A stretch of DNA of 64,000 nt, taken from NCBI GenBank assembly GCA_016712265.1, contig JADJRJ010000030.1, positions 62,001 through 126,000 of the forward strand, written 5' to 3'. The notes under the pieces were generated by a model. That model did not search any database. It was not told the origin of the DNA and worked only from the letters and a program-made list of their open reading frames with translations. How positions within the stretch are numbered: position 1 is the first letter of the stretch; every line of letters starts with the position of its first letter. Positions 27,115 through 36,359 of the stretch are shown one piece after another. This DNA is from Gemmatimonadota bacterium. Lineage in GTDB: Bacteria; Gemmatimonadota; Gemmatimonadetes; Gemmatimonadales; Gemmatimonadaceae. A program made the position numbers and the translations under genes.

Positions 27115-28688
27115 GTCCCATCTCTCGCTCCCGGACAACGATCGCCGCAGCGATTCTCTTCGTGGCCATGGCCAGCGGAGGGTGGCTGCTGGGGAAGGGG
27201 ATGGTGCTGCCCGCGACGAGGGGCGATGCTCGGGGTGAGCGGCTACTGGACGACGTCATGCAGCGGATCCGACGCAATTACGTGGATTCGTTGACGACCG
27301 CGGACCTGTTCGAGCGGACGCTGACGGGGCTGCTCGCCGAACTCGGCGATCCCAACACGGTGTACCTGGATTCTGCGCGTCTCGCGCGCCTGACCGAAAC
27401 GACCGCTGGTATCTACACCGGTCTCGGGATCCGCTTTGATGCGCGCGACGGGTGGCCGATGGTGCTCGCGGTGATCGCCGGGACACCCGCGGAGCGAGCA
27501 GGTTTGGTGTCCGGCGATCGCATCACGCAGATCGACGGTCGCTCAACACGCGGATGGACGGACGACGAAACCCGGGCGGCGTTGCGCGGCGACACCGGCA
27601 CGACGGCGACACTCCAGATCGAGCGCCCGGGCCGGCCACAGTCGTTCGCTGTACGTCTGGTGCGACGGGAGATTCACCGGACGGCCGTACGGCGCACGGC
27701 GTTGCTGGACGGTGGCGTTGGTTATGTCGACCTCAAGGTGTTCTCGGATTCCACGGACCGTGAGCTGATTCGTGCCGTGGATTCGCTGCAGCGCGTCGGC
27801 ATGCGGTCGGTTGTCCTGGACCTGCGCAACAATCCCGGTGGCCTGCTGACCCAGGGGGCTGCGGTGAGCGAGTTGTTCCTCGACAGTGCCGCGGTGATCG
27901 TGAGCATGCGGGGGCGCGGCGAGGCGAACGACCGGACGTACCGGGCGATGACGGCGCAGCGGTGGTCGACGCTGCCGGTGGTGGTGCTGGTCGACCAGGG
28001 GACGGCGAGCGCCAGCGAGATTGTGGCCGGCGCCCTGCAGGACCATGATCGCGCCCTGTTGATGGGGCAATCCACCTTTGGGAAGGGGAGCGCGCAGGCG
28101 GTGTTCGAGGCGGGACGCGGCGGGCTCAAGTTGACCACGGCGCGTTGGTTCACCCCGTCGGGCCGGTCCATCGATCGAGCCGGCGCGGAGGCCCGGGAGG
28201 ACGGAACGACGGACCCGGTTACCTACCGAACGGATGCAGGCCGCGAAGTGTTCGAAAACAGGGGCATCGCGCCGGACGTCGCGTTGCCGGACCCGGAACC
28301 GACGCGCGGTGAGCTGGCCTTGCAGGCGCAGCTGGGATCCCGCATCCGGGAGTTTCGCGACGTGTTGACGACGTATGCGACGACGCCGGCCGTCCGCGGA
28401 GCCGTCCGCTCGCCCTTCACGGCGGTGACCCCGGACCTCCTCGACGGCGCGTGGCGTGCCCTCCAAGACCGTGGGTTCGCGATCGACCGGGCCACGTTTG
28501 ATGGGGCCTCGCGGCTGGTGGCGACCTTCCTCGGCCGGGAGATGGTGCGGATCACTCTGGGGAACGCGGCGGAGGTGCGTCGGTCGCTGGCCGAGGACGC
28601 CCTGGTCCAGGCGGCCGCGACCCGGCTGCGCGCGGCGCGCCAACCGCAGGACCTGTTCCCGCGTCCCACGGTCGCGCGCCAGCGTTAG
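27111..28688 (+). CDS. S41 family C-terminal processing protease
   Basis: Exported serine protease of 525 residues with an N-terminal hydrophobic anchor (TTIAAAILFVAMASGGWLL). A PDZ domain spans about 95-180 (GIYTGLGIRF, GTPAERAGLVSGDRI) and the S41 core follows. The catalytic Ser is S300 in GTASASEI and the general base is K325 in STFGKGSA, with the 25-residue spacing seen in Tsp. CtpA-like enzymes trim or degrade envelope proteins. The last 130 residues after the core are extra and helical. It ends 22 bases from the convergent ferritin-like gene. Confidence 0.92.
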   Translation: MSPISRSRTTIAAAILFVAMASGGWLLGKGMVLPATRGDARGERLLDDVMQRIRRNYVDSLTTADLFERTLTGLLAELGDPNTVYLDSARLARLTETTAGIYTGLGIRFDARDGWPMVLAVIAGTPAERAGLVSGDRITQIDGRSTRGWTDDETRAALRGDTGTTATLQIERPGRPQSFAVRLVRREIHRTAVRRTALLDGGVGYVDLKVFSDSTDRELIRAVDSLQRVGMRSVVLDLRNNPGGLLTQGAAVSELFLDSAAVIVSMRGRGEANDRTYRAMTAQRWSTLPVVVLVDQGTASASEIVAGALQDHDRALLMGQSTFGKGSAQAVFEAGRGGLKLTTARWFTPSGRSIDRAGAEAREDGTTDPVTYRTDAGREVFENRGIAPDVALPDPEPTRGELALQAQLGSRIREFRDVLTTYATTPAVRGAVRSPFTAVTPDLLDGAWRALQDRGFAIDRATFDGASRLVATFLGREMVRITLGNAAEVRRSLAEDALVQAAATRLRAARQPQDLFPRPTVARQR

Positions 28689-28710
28689 GCGTCAGGGCGA
28701 AGAGGGTTCG

Positions 28711-29223
28711 TCAGCCGCCGCATTGCTGAAACGCCGGGAGATGTCGATCCAGCGACGCTCGTCGGTTGTTGGAGAGGACGGTGCGCACATCAAACGGCAG
28801 GTCCTGCGCCAGGAACCGATCGTACATGGCGATGTTCTCCAGTTCTGCGGTCGCGGCGGCCGCGCAGGCGGCCGGGAGGGTGGCAAACCGTGGCACGTTG
28901 TCGAGGTTCCACCGATTGGCCGGCGTCGGAAGTGCGCGTCGCTCGAAGAGCGAGGCGAGCGACGCCGAGTGTCGCTGTTCGGCCACGACCACGTTGAAGA
29001 ACGGTAGCACGTTCCCGAAGTCCGACAGGACGCGCAGGTAAATGTATTCGGCGTGATACTCGTCATTGATCGCCGTGTCGAGTACGGCAGTGAGTGCCGG
29101 TGACAGGTCGGTGGCAGGAGCCACGCCGTTGTCGTCACTACAGGCGGCGACGGACGCGGCGAGTACCAACGAGCCAACGAACAGCCGGCGGAGCGCCTTG
29201 GGACGTGCGCTGCGATGGTTCAT
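28711..29223 (-). CDS. DUF2202 ferritin-like lipoprotein
   Basis: Protein of 170 residues with a lipoprotein signal (VLAASVAAC, lipobox Cys near 28). The mature part is a four-helix bundle with metal-ligand-type residues: INDEYHAEYIY in one helix and VVAEQRHSASLASLFER in the next, the ExxH pattern of ferritin-like DUF2202 proteins. A role in metal binding or oxidative stress is inferred. A good ribosome binding site (GGAGGTCAC) precedes the ATG. Confidence 0.82.
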   Translation of the reverse strand: MNHRSARPKALRRLFVGSLVLAASVAACSDDNGVAPATDLSPALTAVLDTAINDEYHAEYIYLRVLSDFGNVLPFFNVVVAEQRHSASLASLFERRALPTPANRWNLDNVPRFATLPAACAAAATAELENIAMYDRFLAQDLPFDVRTVLSNNRRASLDRHLPAFQQCGG

Positions 29224-29420
29224 GTGACCTCCAGGCGGAACGGGCCACGCGGTGCGACCGGAGGTGGTCTCGCGGCGGCGGCCCTTACCTCCACCAACGC
29301 CGCCGCGCCCTCGTTGTGTGTGGGCGTTTACCGTATCCGGCGTAGGGGTTCAGGCACCCATTTCGGGGGGGCGCCTCCCGCGAGATGGTGGGCGGCGGCG
29401 CCACGCTGCCCCTTGTGGCG

Positions 29421-30836
29421 TTACTCGATCACGGGGAGGATGACCCGCATGGCGGTCCCCACACCGGGGCTGCTCTCCACCTCAATGGTCCCGCCGGCGC
29501 GCGAGACGATCTGCCGTGCGACGGCGAGGCCGAGCCCTGTTCCGCCGGGTTTGTTTGTGAAGAAGGGCTCAAAGACGCGCAATCGCGTATCGGCATCCAT
29601 GCCGATGCCGCGGTCGACGACGGCGATAGAGACCGCGCGCCCGATCCCGGCCGACTTGGGGTCCCCGGCGGCCTGCGTGACCTCGACGCGGATCACCCCG
29701 GTTCCTTCCATGGCATCGCGCGCATTGTTGAGGAGGTTCAGCATGACGCGCTCGAGCTCCGGCCGGTCGATGAGGACCCGACTGACGTCGCGTTCCTGGT
29801 GGAGTTCCACCGTGCAACGCCCGAGCGAGGGGGCAGCGAGGCGGATGAGGTTCTCCAGGAACGGACGGAGCGCTTGCACGCTGGGGCGCCCGGCCACGTC
29901 CCGCCCGAAGTGCATCAGTTCGTGGGCGAGGTCCTGCCCCCGGGTGACGGCCGCGAGCATGTTGTCGAGATGGCTGCGTTGCCCCGGGGCGAGTCCTTCC
30001 TCGGCGAGCAGCTCGGCGCTGGCCGATACAACGGTCAAGAGGTTCCGAAAGTCGTGCGCGATCCCTGCGGCCATGCGACCCATCGCCTCGAGCCGGTTGA
30101 GGACTTGCAGTTCCCGCTGGTAGACCCGGAGGTTCTGCTCCGCGCGTTGTCGCAGGAATTCCTCGAGGAGCCGGCTAACGTTGTCGGCGATGGTCCCGGC
30201 GAACAGGCGTTCGTCGTCGGTCCAGCTGCGCGGACCACCGACGTGCTCGTGGCAGACCATCCCGGACGGTATGCCTTCGGAGTAGATCGGGGCATCGAGC
30301 AGGGCGCCGATCCCGAGGGGGGCGAGGTAGGGCTCCAGGAGGTCTGCCGCGATGGGATCGGTGGTGACGTCATCGATGCAGACCGTGCGCGCATCCGGGG
30401 CGCGGAAGTAACTCGCGAAGTCGTCCTTCCGCAGGATGGTGCCGTCGGCGACGGCGCCGGTGGAACGCGAATAGAGGAAGTAGAGGCGAATCGCGCTGCG
30501 GTCCTCGGTGGCGCACCAGACGCCGAAACGCTCGACCTGCAGGGCGTCGGTAGCCAGTCGAGCGAGTTCGTAGAGGGTGACCTGTGGCGGCTCGCCGGCG
30601 ACGTGGTGGATCTGGGCGAGGGCGTTAAGTGCGGCCTCGAGGTCGGGGCGGCGGGTGTGGTTGGGCCAGGCGGGAGTGCTCACCGCGTCAAGATGTGGGC
30701 GTGACGCGAGAATGTCCAAGGGGGCGCCGACCCTCAGGCCGTAAGGGGTTCCCGTCGTGCCGAGGGGCAAGGCCGGCGCCCATACCCCCCACGCCACTGT
30801 GCAAATGCTGTATGCCGCGCTTCTCCATCGCGACAT
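29421..30836 (-). CDS. GAF-domain sensor histidine kinase
   Basis: Cytoplasmic histidine kinase. A GAF domain (about 100-270: VTLYELARLATDALQVERFGVW, GALLDAPIYSEGIPSGMVCHE) is followed by a HisKA region with the phosphoacceptor His in GIAHDFRNLLTVV. The HATPase domain has an N box (LLNNARDAM), VVDRGIGMD and GGTGLGLAVARQI. No transmembrane segment or partner regulator is adjacent. The start is uncertain: the ATG at 30836 gives 471 residues, but its first 50 look poor, and GTG 30683 (420 residues) is a reasonable alternative. Confidence 0.87.
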   Translation of the reverse strand: MSRWRSAAYSICTVAWGVWAPALPLGTTGTPYGLRVGAPLDILASRPHLDAVSTPAWPNHTRRPDLEAALNALAQIHHVAGEPPQVTLYELARLATDALQVERFGVWCATEDRSAIRLYFLYSRSTGAVADGTILRKDDFASYFRAPDARTVCIDDVTTDPIAADLLEPYLAPLGIGALLDAPIYSEGIPSGMVCHEHVGGPRSWTDDERLFAGTIADNVSRLLEEFLRQRAEQNLRVYQRELQVLNRLEAMGRMAAGIAHDFRNLLTVVSASAELLAEEGLAPGQRSHLDNMLAAVTRGQDLAHELMHFGRDVAGRPSVQALRPFLENLIRLAAPSLGRCTVELHQERDVSRVLIDRPELERVMLNLLNNARDAMEGTGVIRVEVTQAAGDPKSAGIGRAVSIAVVDRGIGMDADTRLRVFEPFFTNKPGGTGLGLAVARQIVSRAGGTIEVESSPGVGTAMRVILPVIE

Positions 30837-30936
30837 GGTGATCGGTTTCCGGTGCTGGCGTGGCCGCTGACGCCGGAAGGCCGGCGACGCTCGGCACGTC
30901 GAATGGTCCGGATCATGCCTCTCGGGCAAGCGAACG

Positions 30937-32019
30937 CTAGAAGGATTTGGCCACAGCCTGTGGCACAACAATGGCCGGCCGCAAGAGCAGCGCCCCAAGT
31001 CCGAGGACCAGCGCGTTCGCCGTCCACATCGCGACCATGGGCGAGAGCACCATGCGGTCGGCAAGTGTTTCCCCGGCGATCAACGCACCGTAGTACCCCA
31101 TGAAGACGATGATACTTGAGCCAGTCACCAGCCACGCACCGCCACGCGGGAAACGCAGCGCGATCGTCACACCGGCCAGCGCGAGCACGATGCACGCCGC
31201 CGAGATGGCGAACTTCTTCTGGACCTCCACCTCAAAGGCCGCGGCGCGTGCGTTGCCCTTCGTGCCAGCTTCGGCGCGCGCGACGATGGCGGCCGCGCGG
31301 AGTTCCCCGACGGTCATGGTGCGGTCACTTGGGTAGGAACGGCCCCCCGAGAGCACCTCGCCCAGGCGCGCGTTGGCGTGCGGGAGCAGCTGCGTGTTGG
31401 AGACGAACATCAGCGCCCCGATGGTCGTCGCTCCGATCAGGACCGGGACGAGCAGCGCACGAAGCGCGTTGCGGTCGTGCCTGGCGGCACTGAGGCCTCC
31501 CTCGGCGCCCAGGCGGGCAAAGACCCAGATGACGGCCACGAAGACGGCCATCGGGACCGTCATGGCCATGGTGAAGGGGAGCCCGAGGGCGATCGTCCCA
31601 AGGATGGTGCCGATGGATTCGCCGCGTTCACCCAACTGCTTCACGACACGCATCCCAAACATTGAGAGCATCACCCCTGTGATTGCCACGAGTGCGGTGA
31701 CGAACGGGATGAGGCAGCGTTGCAGGAGCTGTCGCGTTGAGAGCGGGAGCATCGGGGAGCCTCCAGGATGTGAACCGAATGCCGTGCCCAGGGCAGACAA
31801 GCGTGCTGGTGTTGCCGCCGGGGACTGCGGCGGGCGCCGAATGGACATGCGGGCGATGGCCGCCAGTGCGCCGAGCGCGAAGCGGCGGGCTTCGGTCGGA
31901 TCCTCGATGGCATCGAGTTCGGCGACCATGCCGCGCGCCAGGTCGGCGCGGGAGGGAGCGACGAAACGCGACAAGGACCGCAGGAGGCGTCGGGTGACCG
32001 CAGGGACAGGTGCGCTCAT
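30937..32019 (-). CDS. LptF/LptG-like permease with an N-terminal prefix domain
   Basis: Membrane protein of 360 residues. Residues 1-90 are soluble and helical (RFVAPSRADLARGMVAELDAI), then come TM segments from about 100, a periplasmic part, and a C-terminal three-helix block (KKFAISAACIVLALAGVTIAL) typical of the YjgP/YjgQ family. LptF/G proteins form the transmembrane part of the LPS exporter; no lptB is nearby. The periplasmic domain is much shorter than in true LptF/G, so another transport role is possible. It overlaps the padR gene by 4 bases, and the prefix may be what the regulator context acts through. Confidence 0.78.
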   Translation of the reverse strand: MSAPVPAVTRRLLRSLSRFVAPSRADLARGMVAELDAIEDPTEARRFALGALAAIARMSIRRPPQSPAATPARLSALGTAFGSHPGGSPMLPLSTRQLLQRCLIPFVTALVAITGVMLSMFGMRVVKQLGERGESIGTILGTIALGLPFTMAMTVPMAVFVAVIWVFARLGAEGGLSAARHDRNALRALLVPVLIGATTIGALMFVSNTQLLPHANARLGEVLSGGRSYPSDRTMTVGELRAAAIVARAEAGTKGNARAAAFEVEVQKKFAISAACIVLALAGVTIALRFPRGGAWLVTGSSIIVFMGYYGALIAGETLADRMVLSPMVAMWTANALVLGLGALLLRPAIVVPQAVAKSF

Positions 32020-32324
32020 CGTCCGACCTCGCTGGGGTTCGGGAGACGCAGCCAGTTCGCGTCCGCGCGTTCGAGCGCGGTGCGGGCCTCGGCGCGCCCC
32101 GTGGCGGTGAGACGATAGAGTTGGCGCGGCGGCCTACCCTGGAACTCGGACTCTTCCCACCGCGACTCGAGCCATCCGTCTTCCGTGAGGCGCGCGAGGA
32201 GGGGGTAGAGGGTGCCGGAGGAGACGTCGGCCAGCTTCATGAGGTCGTACCCGTGGCGCCAGCTCCGGGGTGCATCCAGGAAGGCGACGAGGGTACGCGT
32301 TGCGGTGCGCGTGAGGCGTTGCAT
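32016..32324 (-). CDS. PadR family transcriptional regulator
   Basis: Winged-helix repressor of 102 residues: TRTATRTLVAFLDAP, the recognition part SSGTLYPLLARLTEDGWLES, and GRPPRQLYRLTATGRAEA. PadR proteins respond to small molecules such as phenolics or drugs and often repress the neighbouring transporter. Here the target is probably its own operon with the permease. A longer frame to 32462 exists but crosses the promoter. ATGA overlap downstream. Confidence 0.9.
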   Translation of the reverse strand: MQRLTRTATRTLVAFLDAPRSWRHGYDLMKLADVSSGTLYPLLARLTEDGWLESRWEESEFQGRPPRQLYRLTATGRAEARTALERADANWLRLPNPSEVGR

Positions 32325-32360
32325 GTGCCTTAGTCTACATATGGCGGCTTGTGCGCACAA
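32322..32360 (-). promoter_or_regulatory. Promoter and likely PadR operator, padR leaderless
   Basis: On the minus strand TTGTGC, a 17-base spacer and TAGACT precede the padR ATG by seven bases, so the message would be nearly leaderless. ATGT-N10-ACAT (32323-32340) overlaps the -10 and start codon and resembles the PadR half-sites ATGT/ACAT, although the family spacing is usually eight. A perfect 12-base palindrome TTGTGCGCACAA (32349-32360) covers the -35. Self-repression would follow. Confidence 0.5.
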
Positions 32361-32521
32361 GGGGCGCAGGACGGCCCTGGGGATGGCCGCGAGGAGGGGG
32401 CACAGGGGCCGTGCTCCCGCACGTTGGCTCGCACCGCTATTGCGCCGAGCCAGTGGGACCATGGCGTGGGCACTTCCTCATTGCGGTTTGGTTAAGTTCG
32501 CGGTCGTCGCCTTGCGGGGAA

Positions 32522-32537
32522 CCCGCGCGAGCGCGGG
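32522..32537 (+). other. Hairpin upstream of the PIG-L-like gene
   Basis: CCCGCGC-GA-GCGCGGG is a perfect seven-base inverted repeat, 30 bases before the ATG at 32567. It may be a regulatory site or lie in the 5' untranslated region. Confidence 0.35.
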
Positions 32538-32566
32538 ATATTGCAGCGACCATTTCCCGTCCGCGC

Positions 32567-35218
32567 ATGAGTCTCCGTACGCGATTGACTGTCCTGTGTA
32601 CCACGTTGCTCCTCGCGGCGCCGAGCGGTGCGCAGGATCGAGGGGCGGTCGCGTTGGAACACCTCACGGCAGGGATCGCGGTCACCGGGCGGGTGCTCGT
32701 GGTCGGCGCCTTTCCCGGAGACGAGGACCTGCGCCTCATTGCCGCGTTGACGCGGACGCACCATATCGAGACTGGCTACCTCTCCCTCACCCGCGGTGAA
32801 GTCAGCCTGAACACCCTCGGCCGAGAAGGCGGAGATGCACTCGGCGCTTTGCGTGTGCACGAGGCGCTTGCCGCCCGCAGGGTCGATGGGGCCCGCCAGT
32901 TCTTCACGCGTGCCTACGACCCAGGCTTTGCCCGGAACGCGGGTGAGTTGTTGCAGCGGTGGCCACGTGAGGACCTGGTGTCCGACATGGTCGCGGTGAT
33001 CCGCGCCTTTCGCCCGCATGTGATCGTGTCGGTGCACGGCGCGGACCCACCCCGGGCGGCGAACGCCACGCGCGATGCCGCGGACTCGCTCATCGCCGAG
33101 TCGTTCGAGGCCGCGACGGATACCATGCGCTTCCCGCGGGCCACCATCGGTGACCCATGGACGCCGACGAAGTTGTATGGTCGTCGTTTTGCCGTGGCGC
33201 GCGAGGGGCAGGGGTTCGACCCGGTCGCGGGGGAGGACGCTGCCGGCTTGGCCGCGCGTGCGGCGGCGATGTACCGGTCGCAGCTGCCCGCGGTTGGACG
33301 TGCGTTGCTCCCAGGCTCACGGGGCGGCATGGAGTGGTTGGTCTTGCGACGCCGGAGAGGAGAAGCCGCGGGGGACGACGCCGGGCTCTTCGATCGCGTG
33401 GACACGACCATGGTGCGCCTGGTCGCCGACGCACCTACCGAGATCGGCATGGCATTGCTCGGCGTGACGGCGTTGTCCGACTCGATCGTCGACACGATTG
33501 ACCTGCGACGCCCATGGCGCTCTGTGCCGTCGCTCGCGCGCGTGGTGACGTTGGTGGACCGGGCCCGCGCGAGGTCGCCGCGATGCCGGCATCCGGCGAT
33601 GGATCCGTGGTGGGGTGAGGGGACGGCGAGGTCGACCTGTACCGAGGGGCAAGCAGACCTCGATGCGACGCTCGACGTCATGCGCTCTCGTGCAGCTCGT
33701 GCGCTGCTGCTCGCCTCTGGTGTCACCCTGGAGGTCACGGCCGCGCGCGAAATGGTGGCGTACGGCGAGCAGGTGGCGGTAACCCTCGCGGTCCACAATC
33801 GCGGGCGGGAGCCAGTAGTCGTCACCGGGATCGCGTATGGCGGCCAACCCCGCAACGGTGCGGCGTCGCGGATCACGGTGCCCGCTGACAGTACGGTGCG
33901 CTGGTCGCAGTTTGTCTCCGGGATCCCCGATGACCATCCGTGGTGGGCGGGATCGCGCTTGCAGGGGCTGCACCCACCCCGAACGTCGCCACTCGACGGC
34001 ATCGCGCGGATCGTGAGCCCGGGGCCGTCGGAGATGCTGAACGCGGTGGCCGTGCCCGCCGACTTTCGCCGGCTCACCGACCTCACTGTCGGGTTCGACA
34101 TCGGGGGGGCGACGTTCGCCGTGAGTGCAGGTCCGGTGATGGCGGTGGTGACCGGGCCCACCATCGGCGAGGCGCGGCGTCCCGTGGTTGGTGTCCCCCC
34201 CGTGGCGATGAGCTTTGATCTCAACCTGCAGTGGCTTCGCGCCAATACCCCGATTCGCCAGGAACTTGGCCTGACGCTGCAATCGTACTCGGATTCAACA
34301 CGTCGATTTGCCTTGCGAATCGTGCGCCCGGATGGGCTTCAGGTAGACGCCAGGCTCGACTCCCTCTCGCTCCGGGCGGGCGAACGCGCTGACCTTCGGT
34401 TGCCGTTGCGCGGGCGACTCGCGCCCGGTCGCTACGAGTTCGGGGTGATCGGGACTGGGGAGGACAGCGCGCAGTTCTCCGAGGGGTTCCGCACCGTTGC
34501 GTATCCACATATCACACCAGCGCGCCTCTACCGGAGCAGTGCGCTCTACCTGCAGAGCGTGGACCTGGTCGTCCCGCGCGGGTTGTCGGTGGCGTGGGTG
34601 CGGAACGTGGACGATGGCACGGCCGCATATCTCCGGCAGCTCGATGTCCCCGTCACCGAACTCGATCCGGCTGAACTCCCCCTTGTGGATTTGTCGCGGT
34701 ACTCCACCGTGGTTCTCGGCCCTCGGGTCGTCGATGGCGCTCCGTCACTCGCCGCGTCTGCCGAGCGTTTGCAGGCGTTCGTGCGCGCCGGGGGTACGTT
34801 GGTCCTGTTCCACTCGACGACGCCGACCGTGCTCACACCGTTTCTTCCGTATCCCCTCGGGTGGAATTTGCCAGCGGAGCGAGTGAGTGACCCGGCTGCG
34901 CGCGTGACGCTGCTGGCGCCGTCGCACCGGCTCTTGCGATGGCCGAATGTGTTGGGGCCCGCGGACTGGTCCAACTGGCAGCAGGAACGCGCGTTGTTCG
35001 TGCCGACGGTGATCGATCCGCGGTATGTCTCGTTGCTGGAGATGCACGATGCTGGGGAGCGCGAGAATCGTGGAAGCTTGCTGTTGGCCCGACTGGGGCG
35101 GGGTCAGGTGGTGGTGTCTGCGCTGGCGTTGACGCGGCAGTTGTCGGCGGGAGTGCCAGGGAGTGCGCGGTTGCTCATCAACATGCTGTCGGCAGGGCTC
35201 ACGGCGCCGGCGCGGTGA
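32567..35218 (+). CDS. Large exported PIG-L-like protein, metal ligands lost
   Basis: Secreted protein of 883 residues with a signal peptide (TVLCTTLLLAAPSGAQ). Residues 40-300 follow the long PIG-L deacetylase pattern: ETGYLSLTRGE, LGALRVHEALAARRVDGARQFFTRAYD, IVSVHG. The zinc site is missing. The family motif HPDDE reads FPGDE (49-53), and the later His-rich GHxHH part is absent. The middle is beta-sandwich-like (NPCBM/CARDB style, VALTLAVHNRGREPVVV) and the end resembles a glutamine-amidotransferase-like fold (VVLGPRVVDGAPSL, TLVLFHSTTPTVL). It is therefore probably a carbohydrate-binding pseudoenzyme. Its last 20 bases overlap the convergent amidohydrolase gene. Confidence 0.82.
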   Translation: MSLRTRLTVLCTTLLLAAPSGAQDRGAVALEHLTAGIAVTGRVLVVGAFPGDEDLRLIAALTRTHHIETGYLSLTRGEVSLNTLGREGGDALGALRVHEALAARRVDGARQFFTRAYDPGFARNAGELLQRWPREDLVSDMVAVIRAFRPHVIVSVHGADPPRAANATRDAADSLIAESFEAATDTMRFPRATIGDPWTPTKLYGRRFAVAREGQGFDPVAGEDAAGLAARAAAMYRSQLPAVGRALLPGSRGGMEWLVLRRRRGEAAGDDAGLFDRVDTTMVRLVADAPTEIGMALLGVTALSDSIVDTIDLRRPWRSVPSLARVVTLVDRARARSPRCRHPAMDPWWGEGTARSTCTEGQADLDATLDVMRSRAARALLLASGVTLEVTAAREMVAYGEQVAVTLAVHNRGREPVVVTGIAYGGQPRNGAASRITVPADSTVRWSQFVSGIPDDHPWWAGSRLQGLHPPRTSPLDGIARIVSPGPSEMLNAVAVPADFRRLTDLTVGFDIGGATFAVSAGPVMAVVTGPTIGEARRPVVGVPPVAMSFDLNLQWLRANTPIRQELGLTLQSYSDSTRRFALRIVRPDGLQVDARLDSLSLRAGERADLRLPLRGRLAPGRYEFGVIGTGEDSAQFSEGFRTVAYPHITPARLYRSSALYLQSVDLVVPRGLSVAWVRNVDDGTAAYLRQLDVPVTELDPAELPLVDLSRYSTVVLGPRVVDGAPSLAASAERLQAFVRAGGTLVLFHSTTPTVLTPFLPYPLGWNLPAERVSDPAARVTLLAPSHRLLRWPNVLGPADWSNWQQERALFVPTVIDPRYVSLLEMHDAGERENRGSLLLARLGRGQVVVSALALTRQLSAGVPGSARLLINMLSAGLTAPAR

Positions 35219-36236
35219 GTCCCGGCACGCGGCGTACGATCCCGGCGGCCTCCGCAGCGGTGAGTCCGAGCGTTGAGGTGAGGGCGCGTGCCCCGTCCAG
35301 AGGGTCGAAGACCGGGTAATCTGACCCGAAGACGACCCGGTCGAAGCCATGGCGTCGCAGGTCCTCGCGCAAGAGCGTGGCTTCGCCAGTGGTGGTGGCA
35401 GGCACGCCCTCGGAGGGACGCTCCAGGACGACGGCGGACAACTCGAAGTAGACCCGACGTACCGGGCCGGTGGCCTCGATCTCATTCAGCCAGGTGCGAA
35501 GGGTCCGGTAGACGGTGCGCGTCCAGGGGCCGTACCCCCCACTTCCCCCAAGGTGGGCGATAATCACGGTCAGTTCGGGATGCGGCGCGAAGGCCCGCTC
35601 TGCGAGGGCACGGATGTGTGTGGAGTCGTGGCCACGCCGCTGTGGGTCAACGTGGAGCAGGATTGGGAGGTGGTGGGCGGTCGCGAAGGCGGCGATGAGG
35701 CGGAGCCGATCAAGGTGAGCCGCGTCGCGCAGATCGACCTGGGAGCTCGCGAGGTGCAGCTTGATCCCAGCGGTGTGCAGGGAGTCGCGACACCACGCGA
35801 GGTCTTCGAGTGCCCATGACGCGATGGCCGGCACCGAACAGAGGGCGGTGGCCCGCCCGGGGAATCGTGCCGCCTCGGCGGCGACCCAGCGGTTCTCACG
35901 TCGGACGCGGCCGTGTGCTTCCGCCGTGTCGATGGCGAGTCCGCCAATAAACTCCGGGTTGGCGTAGAGGTGTCCCATCGGCACGAGCACAGTCGCCGCA
36001 ACCGAATCGTCCCGGCCGGAGAGGAGGGAAGCTGCGGAAGTGTAGATGGAGTCCGGGCGCGAGAAAGGGACACCGAGGGATTTCCAGTCGCGCACAAGAT
36101 CCGGACTGAGAATGTGGACGTGGTGATCAACGACGCCCGTGGGCGCCGGCGTGGTGAGTGGGACCGCCCGGCGCGGGACGCGAAGGGCGAGCGCGACCCC
36201 AATGAGGGTGATCGTGGCGAAGGCCCAACGTGTCAT
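35199..36236 (-). CDS. Amidohydrolase family (amidohydrolase 2) protein
   Basis: TIM-barrel hydrolase of 345 residues with an N-terminal membrane anchor or signal (FATITLIGVALAL). Metal-site motifs are VDHHVHIL near 36, LLHVDPQRRGHD, IIAHLGGSGGYG and GSDYPVFDP near 312. This pattern fits the ACMSD/TIM-barrel group that includes decarboxylases and lactonases. Substrate unknown. The 3' end overlaps the PIG-L-like gene tail to tail. Confidence 0.83.
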   Translation of the reverse strand: MTRWAFATITLIGVALALRVPRRAVPLTTPAPTGVVDHHVHILSPDLVRDWKSLGVPFSRPDSIYTSAASLLSGRDDSVAATVLVPMGHLYANPEFIGGLAIDTAEAHGRVRRENRWVAAEAARFPGRATALCSVPAIASWALEDLAWCRDSLHTAGIKLHLASSQVDLRDAAHLDRLRLIAAFATAHHLPILLHVDPQRRGHDSTHIRALAERAFAPHPELTVIIAHLGGSGGYGPWTRTVYRTLRTWLNEIEATGPVRRVYFELSAVVLERPSEGVPATTTGEATLLREDLRRHGFDRVVFGSDYPVFDPLDGARALTSTLGLTAAEAAGIVRRVPGLTAPAP

Positions 36237-36359
36237 GCATGTGGCCTGGTTTAGGTGGTCGTGCCGCAGGATCCCCGGTGAGGACTGGCGATGGGAGCGC
36301 CGAACGCCGCTGCCCCCGTCACGAGAGCAGAGATGTGCGAGGCCCCGGGTGTGCCGAGA

